Shown: positions 6,355 to 14,600 of the stretch, piece by piece
How positions within the stretch are numbered: position 1 is the first letter of the stretch
How the letters are laid out: every line of letters starts with the position of its first letter
Assembly (NCBI GenBank): GCA_050996405.1
Contig: JBPCRW010000180.1
Coordinates: forward strand, 1-32,833
Reading direction: 5' to 3'
Source of the DNA: JBPCRW01 sp050996405
Lineage (GTDB): Bacteria > Acidobacteriota > Blastocatellia > Pyrinomonadales > Pyrinomonadaceae
Length of the DNA stretch: 32,833 nt
Made by a program: the position numbers and the translations under genes
The notes under the pieces: model-generated
What the model saw: only the letters and a program-made list of their open reading frames with translations
The model's database searches: none
Told to the model about the DNA's origin: nothing

Positions 6355-7986
6355 ATGAAAATGGTTTCTGTGAGAAATAAAAAACGCTTGCAAACAACTT
6401 TGATTCTAAATCTTATTTTGTTCGCAGGCTGGTTTTTGCCCGATTATGTCTCTGCCCAGAGAACAGTTGATAAAAAACTCCCGCCACGTGAAATTGCTCA
6501 ACAAACTCTTCCTTCGACTGTTTTGCTTGTTATGAATAACAGCGACACAAAAGAAGCAAAATCAGGCAGCGGTTTTTTTATTGCCGAAGATATAGTTGTA
6601 ACTAATTTTCACGTAATCAAAGAAACAACCGAAGGTTATGCGAAAATTTATGGTCAGAACAAAATATACGACATTCTAGGCGTAGTCGGCGTAGATGAAA
6701 AGAATGATTTAGCGTTGCTTAAAATAAAAGGAATTAAAGGAAAAGCATTAAAGCTAAATAAAGATGATTCAACAGCAATCGGCGACGAAGTTTTTGCCGT
6801 CGGCAATCCGAAAGGTTTGGAAGGAACTTTTTCGCAAGGCATTGTCAGTAGCATTAGAAAAACAGACAAGAATAATTTGTTACAAATAACCGCTTCAATT
6901 TCGCCCGGAAGTAGCGGCGGAGTAATTCTAAATAACAAAGGAGAAGTTATTGGTGTTGCCGTTGGAGCTATCGAAAGCGGACAATCTCTAAACTTTGCTA
7001 TTCCTGTTTCTTTACTTCGAGTTTTAATATCAAAAATTAAACCTCTTGTGTCAATATCTGCTATTGGTGAGCCATCAAATAATAAGAATTCCTCTCTACA
7101 ATTTAAGGTTTCTGATATAGCCTTAGAAAATTTGGTTGGCAATATAAAATCTGTAAAAGAGTATGTATATTCTCCAGAAATAAAATTCGGTAAGGTTGAG
7201 TTAGGTGAACCAACTGAAATTGCTCTTACAGAATATAACTCTGAAGGAAATGTAAAACTCAGCGAACTTAACAGTTTCGCCCTTTATCCTAAGGACTATG
7301 GATTAGATGATTATACGCCAGGTCTTAAACCTAGCTTTGGTGAAGCTGTCGGTATATACAAAGAGGAGCGTGAATACGATTACTTAAATAAGACAGTAAC
7401 CATAAATTACAAATCTTATGTTGATGGACGTAACTATTCAGGAGCTTCAAAATCTATCAAATACAAAAATAATAAGATTACAGAGGAAATAGATTACGCT
7501 TCAAAAGGAAAAATATCTTCAAAAAAAGTTATTCAAATCAACGGTGATGGAAAAACCATCGAAATTGAATACGATGAAGAAGGAAAAGAGTATCGAAGAA
7601 AAGAAATTACGGCTTATATAAATGAAAGGAACCAAAATGTAAGTGAAGTTGAAGACTTTGCAAGTTATGGAAGAAATAAATATAGAGAAGTTAAAATTGG
7701 GGCAACAAAAATAGAAAAATCGCTTTTAGGCAATACAAATAACACTTATGAAACAATAACAAAAAATCTAGACAGCAAAACGAACTCAGTTAAACTTACG
7801 ACCATAATTTATATGGATAATCCAAATATACAAAGACAAGACTTTGTATATGAATACGAATTCGATTCAAATGGAAATTGGACAAAAAGAATAGCGTATG
7901 AACAAATCAGCAAATCTGGTAAGACATATCTTGAACCCTTTAACATTTTAGTAAGAGAAATCACATATTTTTCAAATACAAAATAA
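6355..7986 (+). CDS. Secreted trypsin-like serine protease with unknown C-terminal domain
   Basis: 543 residues. A signal peptide covers about residues 9-35 (hydrophobic TTLILNLILFAGWFLP, ending VSAQ). Residues 50-225 form an HtrA-like trypsin domain with the full triad: H86 in TNFHVI, D118 in NDLALL, S187 in PGSSGGV. There is no PDZ domain. The remaining 300 residues are an unrecognised, Tyr/Lys/Asn-rich region with several Y-(N/D)-x-x-G-(N/K) turns (YNSEGN, YDEEGK, FDSNGN), loosely like YD/RHS-type strands. The second half is strikingly AT-rich compared with the suf genes on both sides. It is probably active in the periplasm or exported. It sits between sufS and sufU without an obvious link to Fe-S assembly. 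Confidence 0.85.
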   Translation: MKMVSVRNKKRLQTTLILNLILFAGWFLPDYVSAQRTVDKKLPPREIAQQTLPSTVLLVMNNSDTKEAKSGSGFFIAEDIVVTNFHVIKETTEGYAKIYGQNKIYDILGVVGVDEKNDLALLKIKGIKGKALKLNKDDSTAIGDEVFAVGNPKGLEGTFSQGIVSSIRKTDKNNLLQITASISPGSSGGVILNNKGEVIGVAVGAIESGQSLNFAIPVSLLRVLISKIKPLVSISAIGEPSNNKNSSLQFKVSDIALENLVGNIKSVKEYVYSPEIKFGKVELGEPTEIALTEYNSEGNVKLSELNSFALYPKDYGLDDYTPGLKPSFGEAVGIYKEEREYDYLNKTVTINYKSYVDGRNYSGASKSIKYKNNKITEEIDYASKGKISSKKVIQINGDGKTIEIEYDEEGKEYRRKEITAYINERNQNVSEVEDFASYGRNKYREVKIGATKIEKSLLGNTNNTYETITKNLDSKTNSVKLTTIIYMDNPNIQRQDFVYEYEFDSNGNWTKRIAYEQISKSGKTYLEPFNILVREITYFSNTK

Positions 7987-7987
7987 T

Positions 7988-8251
7988 ATGCAGCAAACTC
8001 CGATTCAAGTTGGCGAATACAGTTTTACGATTTTACTTGAGCCGAACGAGCCTGACGGTTATTTGGTAACTTGTCCCGCTTTGCCCGGACTCGTTACCGA
8101 AGGCGACACGCTCGACGAAGCCTACGCGATGGCGCAGGACGCGGTTCAAGTTTATCTGGAAAGTTTAATCGCACACGGCGAGCCAATTCCAAAAGATAAA
8201 TTGACTATGTCTGTTCGAGTGAGAATTGAGAATGAAAAAATTGCCGCGTGA
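7988..8251 (+). CDS. hicB: HicB-family antitoxin
   Basis: 87-residue HicB-type protein: a degenerate RNase-H-like fold with FTILLEPNEPDGYLVTCPALPGLVTEGDTLDEA, the family signature. HicB binds and blocks the HicA dsRNA-binding RNase. Here it lacks an obvious C-terminal HTH/RHH domain, as in many short HicBs. It begins one base after the protease stop and overlaps the hicA remnant by 20 bases. It is intact while its toxin is broken. Confidence 0.92.
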   Translation: MQQTPIQVGEYSFTILLEPNEPDGYLVTCPALPGLVTEGDTLDEAYAMAQDAVQVYLESLIAHGEPIPKDKLTMSVRVRIENEKIAA

Positions 8252-8437
8252 TTTGCCAGCTAAGAAAATTATTTCCGCGTTGGAAAAATCAGGCTTTACA
8301 GTTGACCGCATTTCGTTTTGGTAAAAGGCAGTTTGCGAACCGTCGTGCCGTATCATAAAGCCGTGAGAATTGGCACACTAAAAGCGATTTTGAATCAAAT
8401 CGGAATGAGTGTCGAGGAATTTACAGATTTACTTTGA
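8232..8437 (+). pseudogene. hicA: hicA toxin, frameshifted
   Basis: ATG 8232 opens MKKLPRDLPAKKIISALEKSGFTVDR, a normal HicA start, then runs into IS-FW-stop at 8322-8324. The next frame, from CAT at 8309, continues with HFVLVKGSLRTVVPYHKAV and ends GMSVEEFTDLL (stop 8435-8437), a normal HicA end. The family has Gly-Ser before this catalytic His (GSH). Those codons appear lost in a short out-of-frame deletion around 8304-8311. The toxin is therefore almost certainly inactive, or made only by frameshifting and without the GS. The stop lies within 6 bases of the sufU start. Confidence 0.88.
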
Positions 8438-8442
8438 TTTCT

Positions 8443-8892
8443 ATGTCAGAATTAAACGATTTATATCAGGAAGTTATTTTAGACCACAACAAAAATCCGC
8501 GAAATTTCCGCGAGATTGAAAACGCCGATAAATGGGCGGACGGCAACAATCCGTTGTGCGGCGACGCGCTCAGGGTTTATGTCGAAATGGAAAACGACTG
8601 CGTAAAAGATGTCGCCTTTAAAGGTTCGGGCTGCGCGATTTCAAAGGCTTCCGCGAGTATGATGACGCAGATTGTAAAAGGCAAATCGAAGGCGGAAGCC
8701 GAAATTCTGTTTGACGAATTTCATCGAATGGTTTTGGGCGAAATGGACGAAGAACGGGAAGAAAATTCTTTGGGCAAACTGAAAATTTTCGCTGGAGTCC
8801 GCGAATTTCCGGCGCGCGTCAAATGCGCGAGTTTGAGTTGGCATACGCTGCACGCCGCGTTGACGGGCGAAGAAGAAGTTTCGACGGAATAA
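8443..8892 (+). CDS. sufU: SufU, Fe-S assembly sulfurtransferase/scaffold
   Basis: SufU/IscU-like protein of 149 residues from ATG 8443; the frame also has TTG 8434, which overlaps the hicA remnant. The zinc/sulfur-binding residues are visible: C in NPLCGD with the following D, C in GSGCAISKAS, and C in ARVKCASLSW. The insertion between the second and third Cys separates SufU from IscU. In SufU systems the protein accepts persulfide from SufS through zinc ligand exchange. It belongs next to sufS but is separated from it by the protease and hicBA. Confidence 0.95.
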   Translation: MSELNDLYQEVILDHNKNPRNFREIENADKWADGNNPLCGDALRVYVEMENDCVKDVAFKGSGCAISKASASMMTQIVKGKSKAEAEILFDEFHRMVLGEMDEEREENSLGKLKIFAGVREFPARVKCASLSWHTLHAALTGEEEVSTE

Positions 8893-8965
8893 TTTTCAAG
8901 CGGCGCGAACGGAAACACGAAAAACTGATTTCTCGAAAAGGTTTTTTGATTGCCGGATTAAAGAA

Positions 8966-9352
8966 ATGAAAGACATTGAAACACGACAGGATTTGGAATT
9001 ACTGCTGGCGCGGTTTTATAAAATTGCGACCAAAGACGCGAAAATCGGACATCATTTCGACGATTTAAATTTGGAAACCCATTTGCCGGTAATCGTCAAT
9101 TTTTGGGAAAAAGTTTTATTCGGCAAGCCTGTCTATTTCAATAATCCTTTAGAGATTCACCAAATACTTCACAAAAAATTTCCGCTCAAACCGGAGCATT
9201 TTCGCCGCTGGGTCGAAATTTTCGGCGCGACGGTTGATAAATTATTCGGCGGCGAACAGGCGGAAAACGCCAAACTTCGCGCTGGAATGATCGCACATAG
9301 TTTAAATCAAAGAATCAATCTGGAAAACAGTTTGAAAATTTCCCGCAGCTAG
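8966..9352 (+). CDS. Group III truncated haemoglobin
   Basis: 128 residues of globin fold. The features fit group III trHbs: LLARFYKIATKDAKIGHHFDDL near the N-terminus, the FWEKVLFG segment, a proximal His in PEHFRRWVEIF, and a short C-terminal helix. These haem proteins bind O2, NO or sulfide in the cytoplasm; no single role is established. It follows sufU by 73 bases and could be read with it. Its stop TAG shares the palindrome CTAG with the convergent DUF1622 gene. Confidence 0.88.
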   Translation: MKDIETRQDLELLLARFYKIATKDAKIGHHFDDLNLETHLPVIVNFWEKVLFGKPVYFNNPLEIHQILHKKFPLKPEHFRRWVEIFGATVDKLFGGEQAENAKLRAGMIAHSLNQRINLENSLKISRS

Positions 9353-9819
9353 GTATTCTCGCCGGTAGGTTTCCTTTCCATCGCCGTATCAATTTTGTTT
9401 TCCGCGTCGCTAATTTCTCGCTCCTGTTCCATTTCACGCGACAAAAAATAATTCAGAGCCGTGCGGATAACCGCAATCGCGCCGAGTTTGCCGATTTGGT
9501 CCCAACTCGGCGCAATCGCCGTCGAGAGAATATCCGCGCCAAGCTGAAATTCGAGCGCGAGCGCGAGATAACGCGCCAGCAGAAGCCGCACGCTGTTGTA
9601 ATTTCCGCCCGTTTTTGAAAACAAAACTCTGGCAAATTCGACGGCGGCAAAAATTACGCCGAGCGCGATAATGGTCGCGCCCGTCATCTCGACAAAAAGT
9701 TTGAGCCACGAAACCAGATTTATAATCGTCGGCTCAAACGGAGTTTCACCGGGCGCGTTAATAATACCGCTCGTATTTTCGTCGGCGAAAATAAAAATAA
9801 TCGAAAGAATGATATTCAT
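9349..9819 (-). CDS. DUF1622 integral membrane protein
   Basis: 156 residues. After a short hydrophobic N-terminus there is a membrane helix (MTGATIIALGVIFAAVEFARVLF) followed by the conserved VRLLLARYLALALEFQLGADIL and a second hydrophobic stretch (IGKLGAIAVIRTALNYFL). This is the pattern of DUF1622, an uncharacterised inner-membrane family. The C-terminal tail is acidic and polar. It reads toward the globin gene, and the stops overlap. Function unknown. Confidence 0.85.
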   Translation of the reverse strand: MNIILSIIFIFADENTSGIINAPGETPFEPTIINLVSWLKLFVEMTGATIIALGVIFAAVEFARVLFSKTGGNYNSVRLLLARYLALALEFQLGADILSTAIAPSWDQIGKLGAIAVIRTALNYFLSREMEQEREISDAENKIDTAMERKPTGENT

Positions 9820-9859
9820 CGATAAAAAATCAGTCGGAAAAATAATTTCGCGGTTTCGA

Positions 9860-10495
9860 TTAAATTTCTCGCAGAATCGTTCTCGCCGGCGCGCCGTCGC
9901 CCTCGCCGCCGATGTATTTCAAGGGCAGGCAAATCAGTTCATAATCGCCCGCCGCAACCTCGCGCAAATCCAAACCTTCGATAATGACGACTTCACTTTT
10001 CAGTAAAGTTTTATGCGTCAGAAAATCGGTCGAGCCAAATTTTTCGACCGAAAGATAATCGATTCCGACGAGTTTTATTTTCTTTTCGACCAGTATTTTC
10101 GCGGCTTCCGGCGCGATATACGTAAAATCTTCACGAAAACCTTTTTCGGGATCGTTCCAGAAATTCGAGTTGCGCGTTTTGAATAAAACGCGCTCGACAT
10201 TTTCCAGATTTTCGACATGCTTTGCTTCGACCGCCATTGCGCTTTCGTCCAATTCGACAACGCGGCACTTGCCTAAAAGTTTATCGAATGAAAGTTCGTG
10301 AACTCTTTTTCCGCCTTCGATAAAATGATTCGGCGCGTCAACGTGCGTCGCCGTGTGAACGCCGCAGCAGATTTGCGAAACGTTTGCCGGCGCGCCGCTC
10401 GCAATCGAATGCGCGACGGTAATTTCAACCTTCGGGTCGCCTTTGTAAATCGGCGTTTCTGCGCTTATCGGAAACGTCACATCGTAGATTTTCAT
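9860..10495 (-). CDS. Cyclase-family metal hydrolase (kynurenine formamidase-like)
   Basis: The metal-binding signature H-x-x-T-H-x-D-A-P-x-H is present (GVHTATHVDAPNHF), as in the cyclase/KynB superfamily, which hydrolyses N-formylkynurenine or related amides. VGIDYLSVE and the C-terminal ICLPLKYIGGEGDGAPARTIL also fit. I chose ATG 10495, which gives MKIYDVTFPISAETPIYKGDP and the usual length of about 211 residues. The frame extends to TTG 10534 through a non-conserved MPNAPHKFMLIVI. No kynurenine gene is nearby, so the substrate is open. Confidence 0.88.
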   Translation of the reverse strand: MKIYDVTFPISAETPIYKGDPKVEITVAHSIASGAPANVSQICCGVHTATHVDAPNHFIEGGKRVHELSFDKLLGKCRVVELDESAMAVEAKHVENLENVERVLFKTRNSNFWNDPEKGFREDFTYIAPEAAKILVEKKIKLVGIDYLSVEKFGSTDFLTHKTLLKSEVVIIEGLDLREVAAGDYELICLPLKYIGGEGDGAPARTILREI

Positions 10496-10562
10496 AATGA
10501 CTATAAGCATAAATTTATGCGGCGCATTTGGCAAAGCATCCGGCGTTTGGTAGAAATTAAAT

Positions 10563-10850
10563 ATGATGAAAATTCAGAGGGAAGAACACGGGGCAAGAGG
10601 CGCGTTTTACATTGAGGAAAACGGCGAATGGGTTGCCGAAATGACTTATAAAAAGGAAGGAGCGAGAAAAATCGTGATTGACCACACGGAAGTTTCCGAC
10701 GCGCTCAAGGGCAAAGGCGTTGGCAAAGATTTGGTCAACGAAGCCGTCAAATACGCGCGGAAAAATAATTTGCTGATTAAACCGGATTGCCCATTTGCGA
10801 AAAAAATTCTCGAATCGTCGGAAGATTACGAAGACGTTTTGACCAGATAA
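10563..10850 (+). CDS. Small GNAT-family acetyltransferase-like protein
   Basis: 95 residues of the YjdJ-type minimal GNAT family. It has the acetyl-CoA-binding loop ALKGKGVGKDLVNEAVKYAR, preceded by the beta-strand pair WVAEMTYKK and KIVIDHTEV, and the C-terminal PDCPFAKKIL typical of this group. Start ATGATG at 10563. Its stop abuts the mqnA start with no gap, so the two are probably one transcript. The acceptor substrate is unknown. Confidence 0.88.
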   Translation: MMKIQREEHGARGAFYIEENGEWVAEMTYKKEGARKIVIDHTEVSDALKGKGVGKDLVNEAVKYARKNNLLIKPDCPFAKKILESSEDYEDVLTR

Positions 10851-11639
10851 ATGCCGACGCAAACCAGAATCTCCGCTTCGAGTTATTCAAACACCGCGCC
10901 GCTTGTCTGGTCGTTTCTTTACGGCTCGATGCGCGGAAAAGTCGAGTTGATAATGGACAACGCTCCGGCGCGTTCGGCTGAACTTTTGACGCAAAATAGA
11001 GTTGATGCCGCGCTCGTTCCTGTCATTGAATATCAGCGAATTGCGGACGTAAAACTTATTCCCGATGTCTGCGTCGGCGCAAAGGAAAAAGTGCGAAGCG
11101 TTTGCCTTATCACCAAAGGCGAGGATTTAACGGACGTAAAAACCGTTTCGCTCGACGCTTCTTCCAGAACTTCGGCTGCGCTGACGCGGATAATTTTCCG
11201 CGAATTTTTAGAAAAAGAACCGACTTATAAAACGGCGAAACCGAACGTCGAAACGATGCTTGCGGATTCCGATTGCGCTCTTTTAATCGGCGACCCCGCG
11301 CTGACGCTTGACGAAAGCGTTTATCGCAAATTCGATTTGGCTTCCGTTTGGAAAAGTTACACGAATTTCGGTTTCGTGTTTGCGATGTGGATGACGCGCC
11401 AGCAAACTTGCGCGATTAATTTCGCCGCCGCGCGTGACGAAGGTTTGCGGCATTTGGACGAAATTATTTCAAATTACGAAAGCCAGATTTCACTTTCGCG
11501 GGAAGATTTCAAAAAATACCTCGCCGAAAACATTTCGTATTCGGTTGGCGATTCGATGCGAAAAGGCTTACGACTTTTTTACGAATTAGCTTTCAGGCAT
11601 AAATTGATTGAAAATTTGAAGGCTGTGGAATTTTTGTGA
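10851..11639 (+). CDS. mqnA: MqnA, chorismate dehydratase
   Basis: 262 residues of the periplasmic-binding-protein-like MqnA/MqnD fold. MqnA converts chorismate to 3-[(1-carboxyvinyl)oxy]benzoate, the first step of futalosine menaquinone synthesis. Seen: SSYSNTAPLVW at the N-terminus, the SAELLTQNRVDAALVPVIEY segment, VSLDASSRTSAALTRII, and LLIGDPALT. All fit MqnA rather than MqnD. It starts directly after the GNAT stop. mqnC lies 1.2 kb downstream, beyond an opposite-strand gene. Confidence 0.95.
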   Translation: MPTQTRISASSYSNTAPLVWSFLYGSMRGKVELIMDNAPARSAELLTQNRVDAALVPVIEYQRIADVKLIPDVCVGAKEKVRSVCLITKGEDLTDVKTVSLDASSRTSAALTRIIFREFLEKEPTYKTAKPNVETMLADSDCALLIGDPALTLDESVYRKFDLASVWKSYTNFGFVFAMWMTRQQTCAINFAAARDEGLRHLDEIISNYESQISLSREDFKKYLAENISYSVGDSMRKGLRLFYELAFRHKLIENLKAVEFL

Positions 11640-11642
11640 TGA

Positions 11643-12599
11643 CTATTGTTCGGATTTTATTCTTTTTGATTTCCAAAATTGTTGCCAAAATTTAAGCACA
11701 TCTTCTCTGGTATCGCCCAAGCTGTGTTGTCCCGTAATTGCTTCCAGACATTTTATAGTTTGCTCGTATGACCAAAAATTTTGAAGAATTTGCCGGTTAG
11801 CAGCACCGGAATCATTTTCCGGTTTTTCCTGACCTTTCATTTTTTTTACAAGACTTTCAAGATACGAAAGCAAATAAGGAACGGCATCTTTGCCCTTGGT
11901 CTTGTATATTGCTTCTAAATAAAGATAGTCAATCGAATCCTGATAAGAAATCGTCGAATCGAGCAGTCGAGCAATAGGCTCGGAAGCACGCGGGTCGCCG
12001 ATTTCGCCGAGTGCTTGGACTTCATATCGCAGCGAAATATAAATTCCGTCCGGCGGCTCTCTATTTAGAAATGTGTCACCGACGGACTTGTGCTGTATGG
12101 CGGCATTAACGATTTTCATTAGTGTAGGAAATGCGCGAGCATCAGGCAATTCCTTGATAGCTTCGGCGGCTCTCGAAAGATTTTCACGGTCTTTCTCCCA
12201 ACATCTTTTGAGAAACGCTACCAAAGCAGTTTTTGCTCGCTCACCTCCTATTTGAGACAGCGCGTAAGCGGAAGTTCCTCTAACATACGATTCTCGGTCA
12301 TCAAGTAATTTTATAAGAAACGGGACGGATTTCTTATTTCTGATTTTGCTTAGAGTAATAATGGCTCGCGCGCGAACGATTGAAGTTTCGTCGGTTTGCT
12401 GCGCCAAAGATGTAAGCACTGTAAGGAATTCATCTTTTCGGCTTGCTAGTTCATCAATTGCGGCATCAGATAAATTTCGGTTATCGCCTTTAAGCTCTTT
12501 GATTAGCTGCTCAACTGACTTTTGACGAGATTCTTGAGAAAATGCACTGAATCCGAAAAAACACAACAGGAAAAAGATAATAGTAAATCGAATAACCAT
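11643..12599 (-). CDS. Secreted HEAT-repeat protein
   Basis: 318 residues. A signal peptide (FTIIFFLLCFFGFSAFS, residues 5-21) is followed by alpha-helical HEAT-like repeats: RARAIITLSKIRNKKSVPFLIKLL, VRGTSAYALSQIGGERAKTALVAFL, and further units around YEVQALGEIGDPRASEPIARLL. Such scaffolds bind proteins; no enzyme motif is visible. It lies between mqnA and mqnC on the opposite strand and is AT-richer than both, so it looks like an addition to the menaquinone cluster. Specific role unknown. Confidence 0.85.
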   Translation of the reverse strand: MVIRFTIIFFLLCFFGFSAFSQESRQKSVEQLIKELKGDNRNLSDAAIDELASRKDEFLTVLTSLAQQTDETSIVRARAIITLSKIRNKKSVPFLIKLLDDRESYVRGTSAYALSQIGGERAKTALVAFLKRCWEKDRENLSRAAEAIKELPDARAFPTLMKIVNAAIQHKSVGDTFLNREPPDGIYISLRYEVQALGEIGDPRASEPIARLLDSTISYQDSIDYLYLEAIYKTKGKDAVPYLLSYLESLVKKMKGQEKPENDSGAANRQILQNFWSYEQTIKCLEAITGQHSLGDTREDVLKFWQQFWKSKRIKSEQ

Positions 12600-12850
12600 T
12601 GATTTAACCTTTCACATTCGATAAATCAAAATCTATCTTTAGTGAATAAATTTTCGCTTTAACACAACCATTTATACAACGATTGAAGATTATTAACAAA
12701 AGAATTTCCACCTTGAGTTAGTTTGGCTGAATTTAGACGCGTCTTTTGCTAAAATTAGTTGTGAAATACTTGTTAATTTTTATAGCGGGTAAATATGAAC
12801 AATTACAGTTTAATAATTTTTGAATTTGCGCTTTGCCAAAATTATTTGCA
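12600..12850. other. Divergent intergenic region before mqnC
   Basis: About 230 bases separate the divergent HEAT gene and mqnC. The region is AT-rich. TGCTAAAAT (12747-12755) resembles an extended -10 for mqnC, but no well-spaced -35 accompanies it. I see no strong hairpin, no RNA gene and no small ORF with a convincing start. Confidence 0.35.
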
Positions 12851-13999
12851 ATGAAAGACAAAGATATTCAACCGATTTTAGATAAAGTTTTGGGCGGCGG
12901 AAGATTAACGTCCGAAGATGCGACTGCGCTTTTAGAATCTTACGATATTGCGAAAATCGGCGCGGCGGCGCACGAAATTCGGATGCGTCAAAATCCGTCC
13001 GATGTTGTCACATACATCATCGACCGCAACATCAATTATACAAATGTCTGCAACGTCGTCTGCACATTTTGCGCTTTTTATCGCCGACCGGGAAAGCCCG
13101 AAACTTACGTTCATTCGATTGAGGAAATTGAAAAAAGAATTGATGAAACAATTGCGCTCGGCGGCACGGGCGTTTTGATGCAGGGCGGGCTGCATCCCGA
13201 TTTTAATATCGAATGGTATGAAGATTTGCTTTCAAGATTGCACGAACGCTATCCGAATTTTCAACTGCATTGTTTTTCGCCGCCGGAAATTCACAACATT
13301 TCTTTAATCTCAAAATTGGATTACGAAACGATCCTGCATCGTTTGAAAGATGCGGGACTAAATTCTCTGCCCGGCGGCGGCGGCGAAATTTTGGACGACG
13401 AAGTTCGCAAAAGAGTTTCGACCAAATGCTCGACGCAGGAATGGCTCGACGTGATGCGCGCCGTTCACAAAGTCGGGCTTCGTTCGACGGCGAAGATGAT
13501 GTTCGGCATTGGCGACAACGTTTCGCATCGCGTCAAACATCTCCAAAGAATCCGCGACGTGCAGGACGAAACCGGCGGTTTTACGGCTTTTATTCCCTGG
13601 ACTTTTCAACGTGAAAATACCGCTCTGGGAAGAAAAATTACAGAAGAGCCAACGGGAATTGATTATCTGAAAATGGTTTCGGTCGCGCGTCTGTTTTTAG
13701 ACAACGTGCGGCACATTCAATCTTCGTGGCTGACGCAAGGATTGCGGCTTGGACAAACGGCATTGCGTTTCGGCGCGGACGATATGGGTTCGATTATGAT
13801 TGAGGAAAACGTCGTTTCGGCGGCGGGCGCGAACACGCAGGCGAACGAAAGGGAATTGCGTTATCAAATTACGGAAGCCGGTTTTATTCCGCAGCAGCGC
13901 GATATTTTATACAAATACGTTAATCGTGAAACGGTCGAAAATCTGGACGCGAGGAATTCGATGCCGTTGAAGAAATTGAGCGTGGCGTTTGCAGATTAG
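12851..13999 (+). CDS. mqnC: MqnC, cyclic dehypoxanthinyl futalosine synthase
   Basis: Radical SAM enzyme that cyclises dehypoxanthine futalosine in the futalosine menaquinone pathway. The cluster-binding motif C-x3-C-x2-C is in NVCNVVCTFCAFYR (C67, C71, C74 from ATG 12851). GLNSLPGGGGEIL, TAKMMFGIGD and GADDMGSIMIEENVV are typical of MqnC and distinguish it from MqnE. The frame also opens at TTG 12833 (MPKLFA), which adds no conserved sequence. A long inverted repeat begins 2 bases after the stop. mqnB, mqnD and mqnE are not in the window. Confidence 0.95.
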   Translation: MKDKDIQPILDKVLGGGRLTSEDATALLESYDIAKIGAAAHEIRMRQNPSDVVTYIIDRNINYTNVCNVVCTFCAFYRRPGKPETYVHSIEEIEKRIDETIALGGTGVLMQGGLHPDFNIEWYEDLLSRLHERYPNFQLHCFSPPEIHNISLISKLDYETILHRLKDAGLNSLPGGGGEILDDEVRKRVSTKCSTQEWLDVMRAVHKVGLRSTAKMMFGIGDNVSHRVKHLQRIRDVQDETGGFTAFIPWTFQRENTALGRKITEEPTGIDYLKMVSVARLFLDNVRHIQSSWLTQGLRLGQTALRFGADDMGSIMIEENVVSAAGANTQANERELRYQITEAGFIPQQRDILYKYVNRETVENLDARNSMPLKKLSVAFAD

Positions 14000-14000
14000 T

Positions 14001-14084
14001 TTTTAGCCGCGAATTACACGAATAACACGAATGAAAAAAGATAAATAATTTGTGTAATTCGTGTAATTCGCGGCTAAAATTTTT
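14001..14084 (+). terminator. Long hairpin repeat with T-run after mqnC
   Basis: Bases 14001-14023 and 14057-14079 are perfect reverse complements (23 bp). The stem continues to 14032/14048 with one mismatch and one G-T pair, about 32 bp in all. The arms are tandem variants of GAATTACAC and GAATAACAC. The right arm ends in CTAAAA followed by TTTTT (14080-14084) directly before the next ATG, so it resembles a very large intrinsic terminator. It fills almost the whole gap between mqnC and the SRPBCC gene. Confidence 0.75.
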
Positions 14085-14600
14085 ATGCCGATAATCATCA
14101 TCGAAACGCAAATCGACGTGCCGCCCGAAGTTTGTTTCGATTTAGTCCGCCACATCAGTCTTCATCTGCAAACGGCGAAAAATACGGATGAAAAAGCTGT
14201 CGTCGGACGAACAAACGGTAAAATTTCTTTGGGCGAAACGGCAACGTTTGAAGGCAAACATTTCGGCTTTACGCAAAAATTAACAGTCAAAATTACAGAG
14301 TTTGAAAAGCCTTTCCGCTTTGTTGATGAAATGACCGAAGGCGCATTTAAATCATTTAAACACATTCACGAATTTATTCCGCTTAATGACGGAACGTTGA
14401 TGCGCGACACGCTTCGTTGGACTTCGCCGTTTGGCGTTTTGGGAAGAATTGCCGATGAATTATTATTAAAAAATCATTTGCGAAAATTTGTCACGCGGCG
14501 CAATACGGAACTTAAACAAATTGCGGAAAAATTTACGGAAGGAATAATCAATTTTGCAGAAATACGCACGAGAGATTTTGCAGAAACACGCACGCAGTAA
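14085..14600 (+). CDS. SRPBCC-family ligand-binding protein
   Basis: 171 residues. The SRPBCC/START-like cyclase-dehydrase pattern runs from IIIETQIDVPPEVCFDLVRHISLHLQ through GETATFEGKHFG, the EFEKPFRFVDEMTEGAFKSFKHIHEF strand pair, and the C-terminal helix FVTRRNTELKQIAEKF. Such proteins bind hydrophobic ligands; substrate unknown. The last 16 residues are two near-identical octapeptides (NFAEIRTR, DFAETRTQ). They are encoded by a repeat element rather than by the domain, so the natural C-terminus was probably near GII. The ATG follows a hairpin and T-run with no clear ribosome binding site. Confidence 0.8.
   Translation: MPIIIIETQIDVPPEVCFDLVRHISLHLQTAKNTDEKAVVGRTNGKISLGETATFEGKHFGFTQKLTVKITEFEKPFRFVDEMTEGAFKSFKHIHEFIPLNDGTLMRDTLRWTSPFGVLGRIADELLLKNHLRKFVTRRNTELKQIAEKFTEGIINFAEIRTRDFAETRTQ

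Noticed and set aside
9349..9352. Convergent globin and DUF1622 genes share CTAG as overlapping stops
   Set aside because: Tidy, but expected by chance for closely packed convergent genes ending in TAG.
10507..10520. Perfect 14-base palindrome GCATAAATTTATGC near the divergent start of the cyclase-family gene
   Set aside because: Suggestive of an operator, but AT-rich, unique in the window and overlapping a possible alternative start; no regulator gene is adjacent.
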